Positions 54,775-63,176 of a stretch of 64,000 bases of DNA are shown here, piece after piece. The first letter of the stretch is position 1. The number at the start of each line of letters is the position of its first letter. Position numbers and translations under genes: made by a program. This DNA is from UBA1426 sp050953365. GTDB taxonomy: Bacteria > Bacillota > Clostridia > Peptostreptococcales > Anaerovoracaceae. Under the pieces are notes generated by a model, which saw only the letters and a program-made list of their open reading frames with translations, searched no databases and was not told the DNA's origin. Where the stretch lies: the NCBI GenBank assembly GCA_050953365.1, contig JBMNMN010000004.1, positions 1-64,000 of the forward strand. The letters run 5' to 3'.

Positions 54775-54837
54775 ACTCGGGAAGGGGCCAAGAGTCCCGG
54801 AAGGAAAGAGTTTAACGAGATCTGTACGTATGTATAG
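54775..54837 (+). pseudogene. Nitroreductase C-terminal codons beyond the IS
   Basis: Reads TREGAKSPGRKEFNEICTYV then TAG, the expected end of a nitroreductase. REGAK is duplicated from the left flank of the IS. Shows that the element landed inside the gene. Confidence 0.75.
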
Positions 54838-54952
54838 ACTATTTACAGCTGTTTGCAGCTGCATTGACTGTTTAAGGCAAGTCAGCATTTTTACCAAAAT
54901 TATGACAGGGCTGTGGCTTTAACCTGCCTCCTCAATAATAACAAGTGAAACT

Positions 54953-54985
54953 GTGCAAAAAACCGACTTATGTGTGGATTTCAGA
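54953..54985 (+). repeat. Array B, left fragment (cut off by IS3 insertion)
   Basis: TGTGCAAAAAACCGACTTAT followed by GTGTGGATTT, a single forward arm of the same type as the block at 56250-56384. The IS3 element lies between them. Confidence 0.75.
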
Positions 54986-54991
54986 GAGGGA

Positions 54992-56236
54992 TGAGGTGCT
55001 ACACTAAAGTTGTAATAGTGATGTGCGTTATGTAAAATATTATCAATTCGAAAGGAGCACATCTTATGCATTACGTAGAACCTGAACTCAAGGAGAGGAT
55101 CATCAAGTTATATATCCAAGATGGCCGAACCTATCAAAGCCTTGCAGATGAATATGGTTTTTCTCGAGAGGTCATCACCCGGTGGGTCAAAAAGTATCGT
55201 GAAAACGCTGCCGCTGATACCGAGAAGGCAAAGCAATTGGCAAACATGGAAGAGCTTCGGAGCCTTCAAAAGGAAGTGGAAGAACTCCGGAAGGAAAACG
55301 ATTTCTTAAAAAAAGCGGCGGCGTTCTTTGCCAAGGAGAGCAAATAGCTCGATACCGTTTTCTCGACAAGTACGCCGGGCGCTACGGAACGAATTGGCTA
55401 TTACAGCGCCTTGGAGTCTGTCCGAATGGGTATTACAATTACAAGAAGCATCGCAAGAGCGCCGACAAAAAGCAAAAGGCTTCTGTTCTGAAAACCATAG
55501 AAAAGCTCTACCACGAGGCGGGAGGCAAGCCCGGCTACCGCATGATGAAACAACTTCTTGCCAACAAAGGTATTTGCCTTAGTGTGCAGACTGTCCGCAA
55601 ATACATGAATGTAGAGCTTGGGCTCAAATCTGTGACACGAAAACCAAAATACCGTTACAGCAAAGGGCCAAAGGCTTATGCCATATTTGGAAACCTTCTA
55701 AACCAGGGTTTTCATGCAGAAAAACGGAATATGCGCTGGTGTATCGACTTTACATATCTGTTCCTGGCCAATCACAGCAAACGATACAATTGCAGCATCA
55801 TGGATCTGTTTGACCGTCGTATCGTGGCAAGCGTAAACAGCAATCGCATCAATACAAAGCTTGCAATCGATACGCTGACCAAAGCCATAGCCAACTGCGG
55901 AGGTAAAACCGGGATTGTTCTCCACTCGGACCGTGGAAGCCAGTTTACATCCAAAGAATTCATTGAATTCTGCCAGGCGCACGGCGTGGTCCAAAGCATG
56001 AGCAAACCCGGTTGTCCCTATGACAACGCTCCCATAGAACGATACTTTAATACATTGAAGGCAGAGCTGATCAACCTGAGATCCTTTGAAACCGAAGCCA
56101 AACTGTACGAAGAAGTCACTGCCTATGCTTACGGTTGGTACAACAATCAACGGCCTCACTCTTACAATTGTGGATTGCCACCGGCAAAAGTCGTTGAAAC
56201 AACACATAGCCATTACAACTTTGATTGACCAGAACA
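54992..56236. mobile_element. IS3-family insertion sequence
   Basis: Imperfect 27 bp inverted repeats: TGAGGTGCTACACTAAAGTT from 54992 and, inverted, TGTTCTGGTCAATCAAAGTT from 56236, both continuing GTAAT. Contains overlapping orfA and orfB. No target duplication is seen. It sits in repeat array B. A solo right end of a relative is at 27517-27551. Confidence 0.85.
55066..56228 (+). CDS. IS3-family transposase OrfAB (orfA 55066-55347; programmed -1 frameshift)
   Basis: OrfA (93 residues) is a helix-turn-helix and leucine-zipper protein (LKERIIKLYIQDGRTYQSLADEYGFSREVITRWVKKY...LQKEVEELRKENDFLKKAAAF). At 55308-55314 is a run of seven A followed by G, the classical slip site. A -1 shift there opens a frame without stops (RYRFLDKYAGRYGTNWLLQRLGV...) that joins OrfB: DDE core WCIDFTYLFL, LHSDRGSQF, and ERYFNTLKAELI (Glu). 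A free OrfB start could be ATG 55542. The fused product would be the active transposase. Confidence 0.92.
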
Positions 56237-56249
56237 CTGTTTAAAAGAA

Positions 56250-56384
56250 AATGTGCAAAAAACCGAGTTATGTGTGGATTATAGGGGAGTAAATCTGGAG
56301 ATTCCACACATAACTTCATTTTTTGCACAAAAAGGACTGTTTTACAGCTTCTAATCCACACATAACTCCATTTTTTGCTCAGAA
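56250..56384. repeat. Inverted-repeat array B, right part (52 bp spacing)
   Basis: Forward arm TGTGCAAAAAACCGAGTTAT (56252) and two inverted arms with TCCACACATA at 56303 and 56355, exactly 52 bp apart, each followed by TTTTTTGC. The first two arms can pair over about 28 bp. The block is homologous, spacers included, to the reverse complement of array A at 17424-17562. Confidence 0.85.
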
Positions 56385-56421
56385 TTTTGATTTTTCCTGT
56401 CGTCTAACACCAAATCGTAAT

Positions 56422-57831
56422 TCAACGCAGAATTTGAAGCAGGCGGCGGATGGCTTCGTCCATATTTTCTATAGGGATTCGAGTATAGTAAAGCATCACC
56501 ACAGAATAGCCCTTGTCGCTTTCGAAATTGGAAACGGGCATGAGAGTCAGCCCGAATTCAGCGGCGGCGGCACAGATCTCTTCTGTGGTTTTTCCGTTGT
56601 TGACAACCTTAAGCAGCATATGAAGACCCGAGCTGTTGTTTAATATTTGAACCGTATCCCCGCCGTATCCATTGAGCGCCGCCGTTGCCAGGTGAATTTT
56701 CTGCGCGTTTCGTTTCCGCTGTCTCCGCAGGTTGGTTTGATAATAGCCGCTGCTCATGTAAAGGGCTAAGGTAAGCTGTTCCGCCTTGGAGCAGGTCTGG
56801 GTGTAGCCGCTGAGGGATTCTCGAAACAGTTGCAGCAAAGGCTTGGGAAGAACCATGTAGCTGATTTTGGCCGACGGAAACAGCGTTGAAGAAAAGGAGC
56901 CCAGATATACCACTTGCTCGCCGGTATCCAGCCCCTGGAGAGAAGGAACGGGGCGGCTGTCATAGCGCAACTCGCTGTTGTAATCGTCTTCAATTATGAT
57001 GCTTTTGTTTCTGTATGCCCAGTCCAGCAATGCATACCTTCTTCCGGCAGGCATGATAGAGCCTGTGGGGAACTGATTGGAAGGGCTCACATAAACGGTA
57101 GTGGGAATGTTTTCAGGAAGCTTTTCTATTTGAATTCCATCTTTGTCGATGGGGACAAGAGTCATTTTAAAATTCCTGTCTTTGAAAATGCTGCGTACGG
57201 GCAGATAACCGGGATCTTCAAAGGATGCATGATCGATCCCCATCCTCTGCAGAATAATGCAAAGGATATTAACCAGCTGTTGGGTTCCCGCCGCGATGAC
57301 AACCTGCTCCCGATTGCACCGGACACCTCGCGCCTGGTAAATATAACGTGATATCTCGTCCCGAAGAGGGGCTTCTCCCTGGATATCGCCTTCTACGAGA
57401 AGCAGGGAGGAATAATCGTTAAGAATCTTATTGTTACACTTCTTCCATTTAGCAAAGTCAAAACATTCCGGATCTACGTAAGTCCGACTGTCTCGATACG
57501 CTTCCGGCAGAGAATAAGGAGAAGCCGGCCGAGAATCAGAGCCGGGAAAGACGGGGGTAAGGGGGCCTCTTTCGCTTCCCGGGGAAATCTCGCTTACAAA
57601 ATAGCCCGATCTTGGCCTGCTGCTGATATAACCTTCCACCAATAATTGGTTATATGCCAACTCTACCGTTGTGATACTTATGTTGAGAGATCTGGATAGA
57701 GATCGCAGGGAAGGCAGCTTCTCGCCGGGCAGTATATCCCGATTCAAAATTGCGTCCCGAATATAACCAAATAGCTGTTGGTACAAAGGCACAGCCGTTT
57801 CTTCGTTCAGTATTGGTGTCAATGAAATCAT
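56422..57831 (-). CDS. MocR/PdxR-type GntR-family regulator
   Basis: N-terminal GntR winged helix (YIRDAILNRDILPGEKLPSLRSLSRSLNISITTVELAYNQL) and C-terminal fold-type I aminotransferase-like domain with the PLP-lysine region (YLGSFSSTLFPSAKISYMVLP), AIIEDDYNSELRYD and Arg-containing GLHMLLKV. 469 residues is standard. MocR proteins use PLP as a cofactor or effector and often regulate B6 synthesis or uptake, or amino-acid genes. Divergent from the ECF S component, with direct-repeat operators between. Confidence 0.93.
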   Translation of the reverse strand: MISLTPILNEETAVPLYQQLFGYIRDAILNRDILPGEKLPSLRSLSRSLNISITTVELAYNQLLVEGYISSRPRSGYFVSEISPGSERGPLTPVFPGSDSRPASPYSLPEAYRDSRTYVDPECFDFAKWKKCNNKILNDYSSLLLVEGDIQGEAPLRDEISRYIYQARGVRCNREQVVIAAGTQQLVNILCIILQRMGIDHASFEDPGYLPVRSIFKDRNFKMTLVPIDKDGIQIEKLPENIPTTVYVSPSNQFPTGSIMPAGRRYALLDWAYRNKSIIIEDDYNSELRYDSRPVPSLQGLDTGEQVVYLGSFSSTLFPSAKISYMVLPKPLLQLFRESLSGYTQTCSKAEQLTLALYMSSGYYQTNLRRQRKRNAQKIHLATAALNGYGGDTVQILNNSSGLHMLLKVVNNGKTTEEICAAAAEFGLTLMPVSNFESDKGYSVVMLYYTRIPIENMDEAIRRLLQILR

Positions 57832-57842
57832 GGCTTCCTCCG

Positions 57843-57874
57843 AACTGTACGCACAAAACGTGCATTAACTGTAC
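57843..57874. promoter_or_regulatory. Probable MocR operator: direct repeats AACTGTAC
   Basis: AACTGTACGCACAAA at 57843 and AACTGTACACAAAC at 57867, direct repeats 24 bp apart just upstream of the MocR start. MocR regulators such as PdxR and GabR bind direct repeats. The position suits autoregulation and control of the divergent transporter. Confidence 0.55.
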
Positions 57875-58035
57875 ACAAACAAAAGCAAAACCTATAAAAA
57901 TGGCGAAGAATTCGAAACCTGTATATATAAAAATACTCACAACTGGCCATTTTATTAAATACAGTATAAGGGTATTATAATAACATAAAACTTTAAAGTA
58001 AAGACGTATATGCAACTTGATTAACGGAGCATGAA

Positions 58036-58818
58036 ATGGCTGTATCGGAGAAAAACAATAAAATAATTATGACAGGCGTCATGATGGCTATTATAGCAAT
58101 ATCGACTATGATCATTGCCATTCCGGTGCCTTTTACCAACGGATACATTCACCTGGGAGACAGTATGATTTTCCTGTCGGTGCTGATTTTGGGCTGGCGT
58201 TACGGCGCTATTGCGGCGGGAGTGGGCTCCGCCTTGGCAGATCTTTTCTTGGGATACGTCCATTGGGCGCCTTGGACCCTTTGCGTTAAAGGGATCATGG
58301 CTCTTCTGATGGGGTTGATGATTGAAAAATCAATGAAAAACCGCAGGAACGTTGTTGTCTCTATAGCGGCCATCAGCGCATTTTGGGTGGCCTTTCACTT
58401 TGCCGTTAATTGGATTATTCGCTACGAGGCAACCCATAATCCTGCCAACCTCCTAAGCGATGAAATTGTAGATGTGTCGGCGTTGGGAGCATTTCTGCAA
58501 TCGATGCAGAGTCAGCTCATGTTGGTTGCTCTGCTGATTCCTGTTTTTTTAATCGTTATCGCGCTGGTATTAAAAAAGAAAGAGAATTACACTATTCCCA
58601 TTTGGGAGATCTTGGGGATGACGCTGGCCGGACTCTGGATGGTTTTCGGATATTACATCGCCGGGGGAATTCTTTATGGCAATTTTGCTGTTTCCGCTTT
58701 CAGCATTCCCATGAACGTGCTTCAGTTCATCCTGGGCTTTTTGGTTGCCGCCCTGATTACGGCGGCGCTGTCAAAAACCCCGGCGGCAAAGTTCTTTACC
58801 TTCCGCATACGACAGTAA
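58036..58818 (+). CDS. ECF transporter S component, possibly for a vitamin B6 compound
   Basis: A 260-residue membrane protein with the S-component pattern: first helix MTGVMMAIIAISTMIIAIP, then YIHLGDSMIFLSVLILGWRYGAIAAGVGSALADLFLGY, a hallmark segment of the ECF S/DUF1393 family. It would capture a micronutrient and dock on the shared EcfA-EcfA'-EcfT module, absent here. Substrate is inferred only from the divergent MocR/PdxR-type regulator. About 65 central residues make it larger than the usual 190. Confidence 0.8.
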   Translation: MAVSEKNNKIIMTGVMMAIIAISTMIIAIPVPFTNGYIHLGDSMIFLSVLILGWRYGAIAAGVGSALADLFLGYVHWAPWTLCVKGIMALLMGLMIEKSMKNRRNVVVSIAAISAFWVAFHFAVNWIIRYEATHNPANLLSDEIVDVSALGAFLQSMQSQLMLVALLIPVFLIVIALVLKKKENYTIPIWEILGMTLAGLWMVFGYYIAGGILYGNFAVSAFSIPMNVLQFILGFLVAALITAALSKTPAAKFFTFRIRQ

Positions 58819-58846
58819 AAAGTTTCGGGGCCTTCGCCATGTCGGC

Positions 58847-58881
58847 ATCAGAGATCAGAGATCAGAGATCAGAGATCAGAG
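58847..58881. repeat. 7 bp tandem repeat ATCAGAG, five copies
   Basis: Five perfect copies of ATCAGAG between the S component and patatin genes. The patatin stop codon lies in the last copy. Confidence 0.9.
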
Positions 58882-59976
58882 AATTCCTTCCTTCACCAGA
58901 TAATTTGCCGCCCGGCTTTCATCTTTAAAAAGCAGGGACACCGGCTTGGCCAACAAACTATCCGGCGCATCCGGGTTGGCTTTGAGGTAGTCCGCAATGA
59001 CCAGAGTCAGAGACTTCTGGTTTATTTTTTTCAGTAGAGATAAAAGCAGTTCTTTATCAAGGAAATGTTTCTTCATCCGATCCTGGAAACTTTGGACTTC
59101 CGCTTCCGTTTCCTTTTGATATGAAAGTACCGCCTCGGTCAGCTTTCTGCGGAAGGAATCTTTGGTATATAAGGTTTGGGGATCCAGTTCGAAAACACGC
59201 GCAGCGGTTTCGGCGGATTTCATAGACCTTTTATTCATTTCTCCTTTAGCGAAGGCGTAATACGATCCGTCGAAAAATCCGAATGCTTTGAGTGTATCCA
59301 AATAACCCAGTCTGATATTCTTTGCGGAATTTTTCCCGTCAAATACCATGATATCGCCAAGATCCCACTTGCAGTGGACAATAATCAAATTTTCCGTTTG
59401 TTCCAAAGGCTTCTTCTGCACAAGCCCTATTGTGGAGAGATCTACTGCCACCACATGAGTGGCCCCTTTTTTGAGAGCCATCCCTACGGGAAGGTTGTCC
59501 AAATATCCTCCGTCCACATACTTTGTATTGTCGATATCCGCTATTTTAAAAGCAGGAAACAGGGAAGCGCTGGCCACAATATAGTCGATGAGCTTGCCTT
59601 TTGGGATATCCTCTGTAAAGAAATAACGGGGAACAAGGCCGGGCAATTCTACGGTGACGAGACCAAAATCCGTTTCAGAGCTCCGCACCCGAGTTTCATC
59701 GATATAGCGGCTTAGCAGATTCTTCAAAGGGCTGTTCTTTTTTCGCAGCAATCCTTTGTCCACCACCATGTGGGTTTGGATTTCCTTCCATACCTTGCAG
59801 GCCAGATCGAATTCATCCTGGGCCACTAATGCCCCGTTTATGGCGCCCACGGAGGTGCCGGTGATAATGTCGATTTTTACATCCATTTCCCGCAAGGCCT
59901 GCCAAACGCCGATTTCATAAGCGCCCCGCGCTCCGCCACCACCTAAGACCAAGGCAATTTTTCTGTTTTCCGACAT
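58876..59976 (-). CDS. Patatin-like phospholipase
   Basis: A 366-residue patatin-family hydrolase. Oxyanion loop LVLGGGGARGAYEIGV, nucleophile GTSVGAING (Ser about 42) and catalytic Asp in VDGGYLDNLP. A C-terminal helical region of about 120 residues is extra to the catalytic domain. Cytosolic serine esterase acting on phospholipids or acyl lipids. It converges with the S component gene. AGGAGGC precedes the ATG. Confidence 0.92.
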   Translation of the reverse strand: MSENRKIALVLGGGGARGAYEIGVWQALREMDVKIDIITGTSVGAINGALVAQDEFDLACKVWKEIQTHMVVDKGLLRKKNSPLKNLLSRYIDETRVRSSETDFGLVTVELPGLVPRYFFTEDIPKGKLIDYIVASASLFPAFKIADIDNTKYVDGGYLDNLPVGMALKKGATHVVAVDLSTIGLVQKKPLEQTENLIIVHCKWDLGDIMVFDGKNSAKNIRLGYLDTLKAFGFFDGSYYAFAKGEMNKRSMKSAETAARVFELDPQTLYTKDSFRRKLTEAVLSYQKETEAEVQSFQDRMKKHFLDKELLLSLLKKINQKSLTLVIADYLKANPDAPDSLLAKPVSLLFKDESRAANYLVKEGIL

Positions 59977-60000
59977 AGAAGCCTCCTGTTACTTCTCCTG

Positions 60001-60360
60001 CAACGATTGCAGCTTAGCGACATAGTAACATTATAACTTTATAACACTTTATAACTTTTCAATGTAGTAAAATCTCCCAAATGCGTCAAACAGTTCAAAG
60101 CATGCTAACTTAATAACTTTACAATAATGTAGTAACATTCCAACTTTGGAACGATGAAGATTAAGCAAATCTGACTCTGCTTGATTCGTTCTACTCATTG
60201 TTACCCGTTCGCCTTTGATTATATTCATTGCTTACAAATATGCAACCGTTATGCAACCGTATGAATACGGGAGTTTGTAAGTGAGCCGGTATCAAACCGT
60301 TGATTTATAATGGAGCAACTGTTCCGGTGTTTGACATGGAATACACCGTCTACTGGAGGA
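60001..60360. repeat. AT-rich region with irregular TAGTAACATT / ATAACTTT repeats (region G)
   Basis: TAGTAACATT at 60023 and 60130, GTAGTAA at 60065, and ATAACTTT at 60033, 60051 and 60113. Related in style to the other arrays but without a strict period. From 60160 to 60360 I see nothing else. Confidence 0.5.
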
Positions 60361-60385
60361 ATTAACCGTTTGAGACAATAATCGG

Positions 60386-60690
60386 CAGGATGGTTAGTCT
60401 TTCATGCTGTCATTCCGTGTTAATTCTAACCATTAAAGGAAAAATCAATGAAATGGTTAGAATTTCAGCCCGATGCTTTTGTTGAAGTTAACCATATTAG
60501 AGAGAACCCTATAATATAGTTAGCTTTTCGTGATTGCGCTTGTGGCGAAACTAACCATTTTGAAGAAAAGGTAATAAAGTGGTTAGTTTTTCGGTTCAAT
60601 GCTTTAACTGAAGCTAACCATTTTAAAGAAAATCAAACAATATGGTTTGCTTCTCACGTTTCTGCCCGTGGCATGACTAACAATATTATA
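60386..60690. repeat. Inverted-repeat array F (ATGGTTAG / CTAACCAT, exact 63 bp period)
   Basis: Five hairpin units. Forward arms (ATGGTTAG or close variants) start at 60390, 60453, 60516, 60579 and 60642, exactly 63 bp apart. Inverted arms (TAACCAT, last TAACAAT) start at 60427, 60489, 60552, 60615 and 60678, spaced 62, 63, 63 and 63. Best unit: GTGGTTAGTTTTTCGG paired with GAAGCTAACCAT. The sequence between arms is diverged. No gene present. Confidence 0.88.
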
Positions 60691-60889
60691 AAAATAATGA
60701 TGAGGTAGTTAAATTCCAACCTTTACGTTCCGGCCAAACAGACTGTTTTAGAGATATTCAGAAACTTGGGCGGTTCATTTTTTCGCCCCTAATAAATACT
60801 CAAAGAATAAATTGAGAAATTATATTTTATAAAGCACAAAAGTGATACATTAGAGAAGAGAATGAGTATAATCGCAAAGAAGAGAGAAT

Positions 60890-60968
60890 AGATGGAATCA
60901 GAGAAAAGAATGGTTGGAACTGTAAAAGAGAATAGGCGGAACTGGAGAGGATAATTGATGGAACTGCA
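60890..60968 (+). repeat. 22 bp direct repeats (iterons) before the DUF3841 gene
   Basis: GGAAC(TG) recurs at 60894 (GGAAT), 60916, 60938 and 60960, exactly 22 bp apart, each preceded by an AGAATAG/ATTGATG-like segment. All four are in one orientation, unlike arrays A-F. They end 25 bp before the next gene, so they may be its operator. Confidence 0.75.
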
Positions 60969-60992
60969 ATATGAGAGAAAGGCGAGTGGCAC

Positions 60993-61610
60993 ATGGGTGA
61001 AATGAGCGTTGGAAGATTCGAAAATAAGCAATTGGAAATTGAGAGAGTTACCCTTTGGACCAGACAGCATATGAGCAGTTTAAATCAGTTAAAAAAGAAT
61101 GGGGTCTACCGCGCAAAAAAAGAATATATCGAAGAATATTTTGAAGATATAGCCTCTTATTATCTAATGCTTTATTCCTGGTTTACGGAACAGGCCTCAA
61201 GAATAGTTCCAAAACCTGCCGGCGTGCAGTTTCCCATATGGTGTTCCGTCAGCGAAGAATATATGCTCAGACCGGCAGAGGGTACTGTGGTATATGTATT
61301 GGAAGTAAGGAGAAACGAGATTGTGTATTTTGACAGTACAAAATGGGACTGGGTCTTAAATCATCTTTATATTCCGAGGGATGAAGAGGATCTGAAACGG
61401 TATCGAGAAGAGCTGAAGAAAAAGGGTTTTAAGGATTCTTTCTCCTTCATCGACGGAAAGTATGCAGCCGCCTATCCCTTGGAACGGAAGAAAGTCATGG
61501 ACAGCTGGATGCGGATTTTCGAGATTGATGAATGGCATCCCATGCGGGTTCAGGCAAATATATGGGAAATCAGAGAGGAGCAGATCAAAGAAATAATTCC
61601 ATACAAGTGA
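60993..61610 (+). CDS. DUF3841 family protein
   Basis: A 205-residue soluble protein resembling DUF3841: VTLWTRQHMSSLNQLKKNGVYRAKKEYI start, FPIWCSVSEEYMLRPAEGTVVYVLEV centre, and SWMRIFEIDEWHPMRVQANIWEIREEQI near the end. The family has no firm function; some members occur near mobile or toxin-like genes. Ribosome binding site GAGAGAAAGG is moderate. Single gene preceded by 22 bp iterons. Confidence 0.6.
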   Translation: MGEMSVGRFENKQLEIERVTLWTRQHMSSLNQLKKNGVYRAKKEYIEEYFEDIASYYLMLYSWFTEQASRIVPKPAGVQFPIWCSVSEEYMLRPAEGTVVYVLEVRRNEIVYFDSTKWDWVLNHLYIPRDEEDLKRYREELKKKGFKDSFSFIDGKYAAAYPLERKKVMDSWMRIFEIDEWHPMRVQANIWEIREEQIKEIIPYK

Positions 61611-61753
61611 ACTATCAATCCATTCGGGAGCAAACCGCCAGTTATTTCCTAGACAAGTCTCTAAAGCCGATAAAAGGATTTTTGTTCTTGAACATCTGTT
61701 TCCGGAGGAGTATAATAAAAGAACAAATGTTCTACAATGAGTGAGGGACGGCC

Positions 61754-63106
61754 ATGGAGCTTTACGAAAAGCTTAGGATTTTGGCGGACGGCGCAAAATA
61801 TGACGCTTCCTGCGCCACAAGCGGTGTGGAGCGAAAGAACGTAGGAAGGATGGGTAACGCTTCCTGCATGGGGATCTGCCACTCCTGGTCCGCAGACGGG
61901 CGATGCATTTCTTTGATGAAAGTGTTGCAGACAAATCGCTGCGTATACGACTGTGAATACTGCATCAACCGCAGGACTTCCGATGTAGCCAGGGCTTCCT
62001 TCGAGCCTGAAGAGTTGGCAGGTCTCGTCATGGAGTTTTATCGGAGAAACTATATTGAGGGTCTCTTTCTGAGTTCCGCCGTGGAAGGCTCTCCGGATCA
62101 GACTGCGGAAAGAATGCTCCGCACTTTGGTGCTGCTCCGGGAGGTACATGGATTTGCCGGCTACATTCATGCCAAGATTATACCCGGGGTTTCACCGGAA
62201 TTGATCCATTCCATTGGCATGGTGGCGGATCGCATCAGCGTCAATATTGAGTTTCCTACGGAAGAGGGCTTAAAAAGATTGGCGCCCCAAAAGAAGCCCG
62301 CGGCCATCTTTAGGCCTATGAAGCAGATCACAGAAACCATTGCTGAAAGAAAGCAGTTGGGCACGACCTTCCAAAGTTATCCGGGAGGTCCTGCTGTGAA
62401 GAGCACCGATCTCCAATATCTCCAGCCGGCGGATGAGGAAGGTTTTTTGCCGGCCACGCGGAAGAAATATAAAGAAAGATTTGCGCCTGCAGGGCAGAGC
62501 AGTCAGATGATCATCGGCGCGGCGGGAGAGTCGGATCGAGAGATTATCAAAACATCGGAGAGCCTTTATCGGGGCTTCAGAATGAAGCGGGTCTATTATT
62601 CGGCATATATTCCCGTTATCGACTCGCCAAAGCTGCCTTCCCTCATGACGGCGCCGCCTCTGGTGCGGGAGCATAGGCTCTATCAATCGGATTGGCTCAT
62701 GCGCTTTTATGGATTTCAGGCAGATGAGATTCTGGATGCCGACAATCCGTTTCTCGATTTGGATTTGGACCCGAAAGTCGCCTGGGCGCTGAGGCATCTG
62801 GATTTGTTCCCGATAGAAATCAATAAGGCCTCTAAAGAAGAGCTCCTGAGAGTTCCGGGCATCGGTACCGTTTCCGTAGGTCGAATTTTGCGCCAGAGGC
62901 GTGTGGCGGCCGTTAAATATGAGGATCTGAAAAAAATAGGTGTGGTGCTCAAACGGGCAAAATACTTTATTACCTGCTGCGGGCGCTATTATGGGGATTC
63001 CGAACTGGAGCCCGTTCGGCTTCGGAATCGCCTGATAAACGATGAGGAAAAATCAAACAACCTATTGCCAATAAACGATGAGGTTCAAATTTCAATGTTT
63101 TATTAG
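61754..63106 (+). CDS. Putative DNA modification/repair radical SAM protein (TIGR03916 type)
   Basis: A 450-residue radical SAM enzyme. Cluster motif CVYDCEYC at about 73-80, preceded by a conserved Cys-rich start (CATSGVERKNVG...GNASCMGICHSW). The end holds a helix-hairpin-helix (INKASKEELLRVPGIGTVSVGRILRQR), as in DNA-binding repair proteins. The family is consistently paired with the TIGR03915 protein, which follows here with a gap of 70 bp. Substrate unknown. Confidence 0.9.
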   Translation: MELYEKLRILADGAKYDASCATSGVERKNVGRMGNASCMGICHSWSADGRCISLMKVLQTNRCVYDCEYCINRRTSDVARASFEPEELAGLVMEFYRRNYIEGLFLSSAVEGSPDQTAERMLRTLVLLREVHGFAGYIHAKIIPGVSPELIHSIGMVADRISVNIEFPTEEGLKRLAPQKKPAAIFRPMKQITETIAERKQLGTTFQSYPGGPAVKSTDLQYLQPADEEGFLPATRKKYKERFAPAGQSSQMIIGAAGESDREIIKTSESLYRGFRMKRVYYSAYIPVIDSPKLPSLMTAPPLVREHRLYQSDWLMRFYGFQADEILDADNPFLDLDLDPKVAWALRHLDLFPIEINKASKEELLRVPGIGTVSVGRILRQRRVAAVKYEDLKKIGVVLKRAKYFITCCGRYYGDSELEPVRLRNRLINDEEKSNNLLPINDEVQISMFY

Positions 63107-63176
63107 GGAAATCTCAACCGGCCACAGAACTATAGCTGTGGCGGATAAGCGTAACGTATTTGATTCGGAGAAGGTC

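Noticed and set aside
58876..58881. Phase-variation of patatin by the 7 bp repeats
   Set aside because: Only the stop codon touches the repeat; changes in copy number would alter at most the last residues.
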